DNA from: an uncultured Gluconobacter sp.
GTDB lineage: Bacteria > Pseudomonadota > Alphaproteobacteria > Acetobacterales > Acetobacteraceae
Length of the DNA: 10,131 bases
Assembly (NCBI GenBank): GCA_937880175.1
Contig: CALFLO010000162.1
Coordinates: 1-10,131, forward strand
Reading direction: 5' to 3'
Positions within the stretch are counted from its first letter, which is position 1. Every line of letters begins with the position of its first letter. Below are positions 7,146 through 10,131 of the stretch, piece by piece. The position numbers were made by a program, and so were the translations under genes. Under the pieces are notes generated by a model. It ran no database searches. It was not told where the DNA came from and saw nothing but the letters and a program-made list of their open reading frames with translations.

Positions 7146-8057
7146 CTAATGCCATGACGGTCGATGCGCCAGAAAATCTCTTAAATTGTCGAGAAAAGTT
7201 CGAACGCGCAGAGGCACGTTACGTCGACTTGGCATCGTTGCAAACAATCCGATCGTCTCCCCTTGGTACTCCGGTAAAAGACGGACCAACCTGCCGCATT
7301 GCAGGTCGTCGCCGACGTCCCACAAGACTTTGAACACGATGCCTTTACCCTTGAGTGCCCAATCATGCACCACTTCGCCGCTCGTCGTCGATAGATGCGG
7401 CGTTACCTCAACGACCTGATCTTCTCCTTCACGAGACAGCCGCCATCGGTCGAGCATTCCCAGCTCATGCCCACGCATCAGGCAAATACAGCGATGCCGA
7501 TTTAATTCGGCAGGAGTGGCAGGCATGCCAAATTTCTTAAGATAGGCTGGAGCAGCGCAGATGACTCGTTCACTGCTCATGATTTTTGTCGCAACAACCC
7601 CCGTTTCATTCGGCATGCCAATCCGAATGGCCAGGTCAAGGCGACTATTAACAACATCCAGCCCTTCATCCGACAGAAGAAGATGGACGCGCAGCTTCGG
7701 GAAACGATCGGCGAATTCGCTGACAAAATCAGCCAAACGGCGACGTCCCAGTTCAAGTGGTGCTCCAATCCTCAGAACACCACGAAGCTCTTTTTGATTG
7801 GCGGAGATCTCGGCTTCGGCTGCTTCAATATCAGTCATGATCTCTGCAGCACGCTCATAAAACGTCTGTCCCTCGTCCGTCAGGTCGAAGCGTCTTGATG
7901 TCCTTGTGACCAGCCGTACGCCAAGCCGCTCCTCCATCCGAGCCAGTCTTCGACTGGAAGCTCCTGCCGAAACGTTGAGATGACGTGCGACGGCAGTCAG
8001 ATTTCCCGCTTCAACGAGGAGTACGAAAAATCTCAGGTCACCGGCGTCATCGTGCAT
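7146..8057 (-). CDS. LysR-type transcriptional regulator (CrgA/DmlR-like), divergent from malic enzyme gene
   Basis: From the ATG at 8057 the product is 303 residues. The N-terminal helix-turn-helix contains LRFFVLLVEAGNLTAVARHL, ASSRRLARMEERLGVRLV and TRTSRRFDLTDEGQTFYERA. The effector domain has features of the CrgA/DmlR-like subgroup: GVLRIGAPLELGRRRL, VNSRLDLAIRIGMP, ICAAPAYLKKFGMPATPAEL and the closing MPSRRNVPLRVRTFLDNL. E. coli DmlR of this subgroup responds to malate and is divergent from a malate-oxidising enzyme gene, so the neighbouring malic enzyme gene is a likely target; this is inference by analogy. An in-frame TTG at 8093 would add 12 residues but lies inside the candidate operator, and few extra residues are expected ahead of the DNA-binding domain. 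I therefore prefer 8057, though its ribosome site is weak. Confidence 0.94.
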   Translation of the reverse strand: MHDDAGDLRFFVLLVEAGNLTAVARHLNVSAGASSRRLARMEERLGVRLVTRTSRRFDLTDEGQTFYERAAEIMTDIEAAEAEISANQKELRGVLRIGAPLELGRRRLADFVSEFADRFPKLRVHLLLSDEGLDVVNSRLDLAIRIGMPNETGVVATKIMSSERVICAAPAYLKKFGMPATPAELNRHRCICLMRGHELGMLDRWRLSREGEDQVVEVTPHLSTTSGEVVHDWALKGKGIVFKVLWDVGDDLQCGRLVRLLPEYQGETIGLFATMPSRRNVPLRVRTFLDNLRDFLAHRPSWH

Positions 8058-8072
8058 TGAGGGGCCATCTTT

Positions 8073-8096
8073 GCATTTTATACACAGATACAATGC
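8073..8096. promoter_or_regulatory. 24-bp interrupted palindrome, candidate LysR operator
   Basis: Between the divergent lysR and malic enzyme starts lies a dyad of the form GCATTNTAT-N6-ATANAATGC. All eight specified positions in each half match their partners. It sits 15 bases before the lysR start and 67 before the malic enzyme start, a fitting place for a LysR protein that represses itself and activates its neighbour. The T-rich, partly palindromic form agrees with the loose LysR box. Binding is inferred. Confidence 0.5.
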
Positions 8097-8163
8097 CTTT
8101 TATGCGACTACCAGCACCATCAACGCACATCCATTGTCTGTTCATCAATGAATGGAGACAGAC

Positions 8164-9804
8164 ATGACGTCCGATCGCACTGCATCTTCACTCCCTCCCC
8201 TTCTGGATGCGGTTCACAACCGCGAAACCGCCTTCACGAATGAGGAGCGGCACAAGAATGGTACGCTCGGCCTCCTACCTGACGCCGTCGAAACTCTTGA
8301 TCGGCAGATGGAGCGCGTCCTGTGGCAGCTGGACAGCAAGAGCAACGATCTCGAGCGCTTCTTGCATCTGAACGGCTTGTCACAGCGTAACGAAACACTG
8401 TTCTTCAAGGTTGTGATGTCCGATCCGAAACGCTTTCTTCCGATTGTTTACGATCCGACGATCGCTGATGCCTGCCTTCAGTACAATCGTCTCTTTGAGA
8501 GACCACAAGGCCTGTATCTTTCGTTGCGTCACAAAGGGCATGTGAAAGAGATTCTCGCCAACTGGCCCGAAAAAGATGTGCGCTTCATTTGCGTCAGTTC
8601 CGGCGGTCGTATTCTCGGGCTCGGAGATATTGGCGCCAACGGCATGGGCATTCCGGTGGGCAAGCTGCAACTCTATACAGCCTGCGCCGCCATCCCACCT
8701 CAGGGCCTGATGCCGATGTTGCTGGATATCGGTACGACCAATCAGAAATTGATTGACGATCCACTCTATCTCGGTTTGCGGCAGGCACCCCCATCGTCAG
8801 ACGAACTCGACGCATTCGTTGATGAACTCGTCGCAGCCATTCAAGAGCTTTATCCTCATTGCTGCCTGCATTTTGAAGACTGGAAAGGAGACGATGCTAT
8901 CCGCCTACTGGCGCGATACCGTGACAAGATCCTTTGCTATAATGACGACATTCAGGGGACTGCGGCCATTACGATCGCGGGCCTCGACACAGCCTTATCG
9001 ATCAAGGGTGAGGCGCTGAAAGAACAACGTATCCTGTTCTACGGCGCAGGTTCTGCTGGGATCGGCATCGCGAATATGATCGTGAGTGCGCTACAGGACG
9101 AAGGCCTTTCTGAAACTGATGCCCGCGCCCGCATTTCCATGATGGATATCAACGGACTGATCGAACCTTCGCGGCAGGATCTTAATCCTTCGCAAAAAGT
9201 GTTCGCTCACTCCCATGCAGCGACAAAAGATCTTGCAGAAGCCGTCAAATCTATTAAGCCCACTGTCCTGATCGGCGTCAGTACCAACGCGGGTGGCTTC
9301 ACCGAAGAAGTCGTCCGCACCATGGCAAGCATCAACGACAAGCCCGTTATTTTCGCGCTTTCCAATCCCACCGACAAGGCGGAATGCACTGCCGAACAGG
9401 CCTATCGCTGGACCGACGGCCGAGCGCTCTTCGCTGCTGGTGTCCAGTTCGATGATGTTACTTTGAATGGCAAGACGCTAACCCCCGGCCAGGCCAATAA
9501 TTTTTACATCTTCCCCGCCGTGGCACTGGCTGTCTGGGCAACACAGGCACGACGCATCACCGACGAGGTCTTTCTCGAGGCGGCCAAGGCAACCGCCGAA
9601 CAAGTCACAGCAGAACAACGTGCCCACGGTCTGCTTTTTCCGCCGCAAAAAGATGTCTTACGTGTGGAGATCAACACGGCCATCAAAATCGCGCGTCAAA
9701 TCTTCAAGTCGGGCCTGGCTCAGGTCCCTGAACCCGAAGACATCGTGGACTGGATTGAGTCCAAGCTCTACCGTCCGGAATACACATCGGCGAATGGGCA
9801 GTAG
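8164..9804 (+). CDS. maeA: Malic enzyme, NAD(P)-dependent, oxaloacetate-decarboxylating type
   Basis: The 546-residue cytosolic enzyme oxidises and decarboxylates L-malate to pyruvate and CO2, reducing NAD(P)+. Numbered from the ATG at 8164: the malic domain carries ERPQGLYLS (tyrosine 118), GGRILGLGDIG (arginine 149) and GMGIPVGKLQLYTA (lysine 167). The metal-binding set is Glu238 and Asp239 in FEDWKG and Asp262 in CYNDDIQGTA. The nucleotide-binding domain begins with FYGAGSAGIGIA (about 292-303). FALSNPTDKAECTAEQAY and WTDGRALFAAG complete the signature. The length fits the single-function eukaryote-like/SfcA class, without a phosphotransacetylase domain. Cofactor choice is not settled by the sequence. 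GGAG lies 6 bases before this ATG, so I prefer it to the in-frame ATG at 8152, which overlaps that site. The usual DGER before LGLGD reads SGGR here, and FEDF reads FEDW. A LysR gene is divergent; an IS remnant follows closely. Confidence 0.96.
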   Translation: MTSDRTASSLPPLLDAVHNRETAFTNEERHKNGTLGLLPDAVETLDRQMERVLWQLDSKSNDLERFLHLNGLSQRNETLFFKVVMSDPKRFLPIVYDPTIADACLQYNRLFERPQGLYLSLRHKGHVKEILANWPEKDVRFICVSSGGRILGLGDIGANGMGIPVGKLQLYTACAAIPPQGLMPMLLDIGTTNQKLIDDPLYLGLRQAPPSSDELDAFVDELVAAIQELYPHCCLHFEDWKGDDAIRLLARYRDKILCYNDDIQGTAAITIAGLDTALSIKGEALKEQRILFYGAGSAGIGIANMIVSALQDEGLSETDARARISMMDINGLIEPSRQDLNPSQKVFAHSHAATKDLAEAVKSIKPTVLIGVSTNAGGFTEEVVRTMASINDKPVIFALSNPTDKAECTAEQAYRWTDGRALFAAGVQFDDVTLNGKTLTPGQANNFYIFPAVALAVWATQARRITDEVFLEAAKATAEQVTAEQRAHGLLFPPQKDVLRVEINTAIKIARQIFKSGLAQVPEPEDIVDWIESKLYRPEYTSANGQ

Positions 9805-10131
9805 AGTCTACCTCTAGCAACTGTGTTTAAGCGGCGGAGCGAATGCGCCATGGCAGGCCGGTTTTGAGGACGGCATTGGCGATTGGAGGGATCGAAGAAC
9901 CGTTGGTTGATGCGCTTGGCTAGCGATTTCAGGCTTTTGGCGATTTGATTGAGGGTTTCCGGGGTGACTTTCGCTCTGCGTTTTGAGCAGATCCCGGCCC
10001 ATCGCCAGTGGGATGGCTACGCGCTTGCGTTCAACCTCTCGAGGAAGAGGAAGCGGCGCATATTATAGACAATGTTGGCAAGGCCGATCCTCATGGTGGC
10101 CCGGGTGATACCGACAGTTCGGACGAACAGT
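9805..10131 (-). mobile_element. IS5-like insertion sequence, one end only
   Basis: The sequence after the malic enzyme stop contains the 3' end of a transposase gene and about 200 bases of non-coding or degraded sequence. The element continues past the window. I cannot fix its outer boundary: no terminal inverted repeat can be matched without the other end. The short palindrome GTAGA-G-TCTAC (9801-9811) at the malic enzyme stop might mark the edge, but that is only a guess. Confidence 0.5.
10017..10131 (-). CDS. IS5-family transposase, C-terminal fragment at window edge
   Basis: Reading in from the right edge on the minus strand gives 37 residues before TAG at 10017-10019. They begin LFVRTVGITRATMRIG and continue LANIVYNMRRFLFLERLN. 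The block of a conserved Arg, an Ile/Met-Gly-x-Ala-Asn stretch and YNMRR matches the C-terminal end of IS5-family DDE transposases, common in acetic acid bacteria. The catalytic residues would lie outside the window, so intactness cannot be judged. The same frame stays open past the TAG for about 80 codons, so either the stop is natural with a long tail or an older gene has been broken. Confidence 0.72.
   Translation of the reverse strand, partial: LFVRTVGITRATMRIGLANIVYNMRRFLFLERLNASA

Noticed and set aside
8058..8093. TTG start at 8093 for the second LysR regulator
   Set aside because: It would add 12 residues ahead of the DNA-binding domain, uses a rare start codon and runs through the candidate operator; the ATG at 8057 gives a normal LysR N-terminus.
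9814..10002. Minus-strand frame of 62 codons starting MGRDLLK
   Set aside because: It has low-complexity polar content, no recognisable family and no clear ribosome site, and lies in the IS tail; I treat it as chance.
1..10131. tRNA or rRNA genes, CRISPR arrays, riboswitches, toxin-antitoxin or defence genes
   Set aside because: I looked for cloverleaf patterns, regularly spaced repeats and signature motifs and found none.

Overview
The window reads as chromosomal DNA of an acetic acid bacterium (Acetobacteraceae, an Acetobacter, Gluconobacter or Komagataeibacter relative). The grounds are a bacterial pyruvate decarboxylase, a membrane-bound flavoprotein/triheme cytochrome c dehydrogenase of the fructose/sorbitol/2-ketogluconate dehydrogenase type, and an IS5-type transposase end. 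The genus cannot be fixed from the sequence alone.

Left part (1-4205, all minus strand): a tightly packed operon read right to left. Its genes are a Tat-exported small subunit (3666-4205), an FAD- and Fe-S-binding GMC large subunit (1999-3642), a triheme cytochrome c subunit (567-2030) and a secreted lipocalin-like protein cut by the window edge (1-547). The first three form a periplasmic dehydrogenase that would oxidise a sugar, polyol or sugar acid and pass electrons to ubiquinone. The substrate cannot be read from the sequence.

Middle (4206-7068): an AT-rich intergenic stretch and a long hairpin separate this operon from pyruvate decarboxylase (4388-6073, minus). Divergent from pdc is a LysR-type regulator (6178-7068, plus). 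The shared 104-base spacer carries a repeated CATATG motif.

Right part (7069-10131): a second LysR-type regulator (7146-8057, minus) converges on the first and diverges from a malic enzyme gene (8164-9804, plus). Their spacer holds a 24-bp interrupted palindrome that is a good operator candidate. Just after the malic enzyme gene lies the 3' end of an IS5-like transposase (minus), which runs off the window.

Taken together, malic enzyme makes pyruvate and pyruvate decarboxylase turns it into acetaldehyde, each next to its own divergent LysR regulator, with a respiratory periplasmic dehydrogenase operon beside them. This is a carbon-overflow and oxidative-fermentation neighbourhood. Nothing in it is clearly a new type of system. 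The most open questions are the dehydrogenase substrate, the lipocalin-like partner and the two candidate operators.
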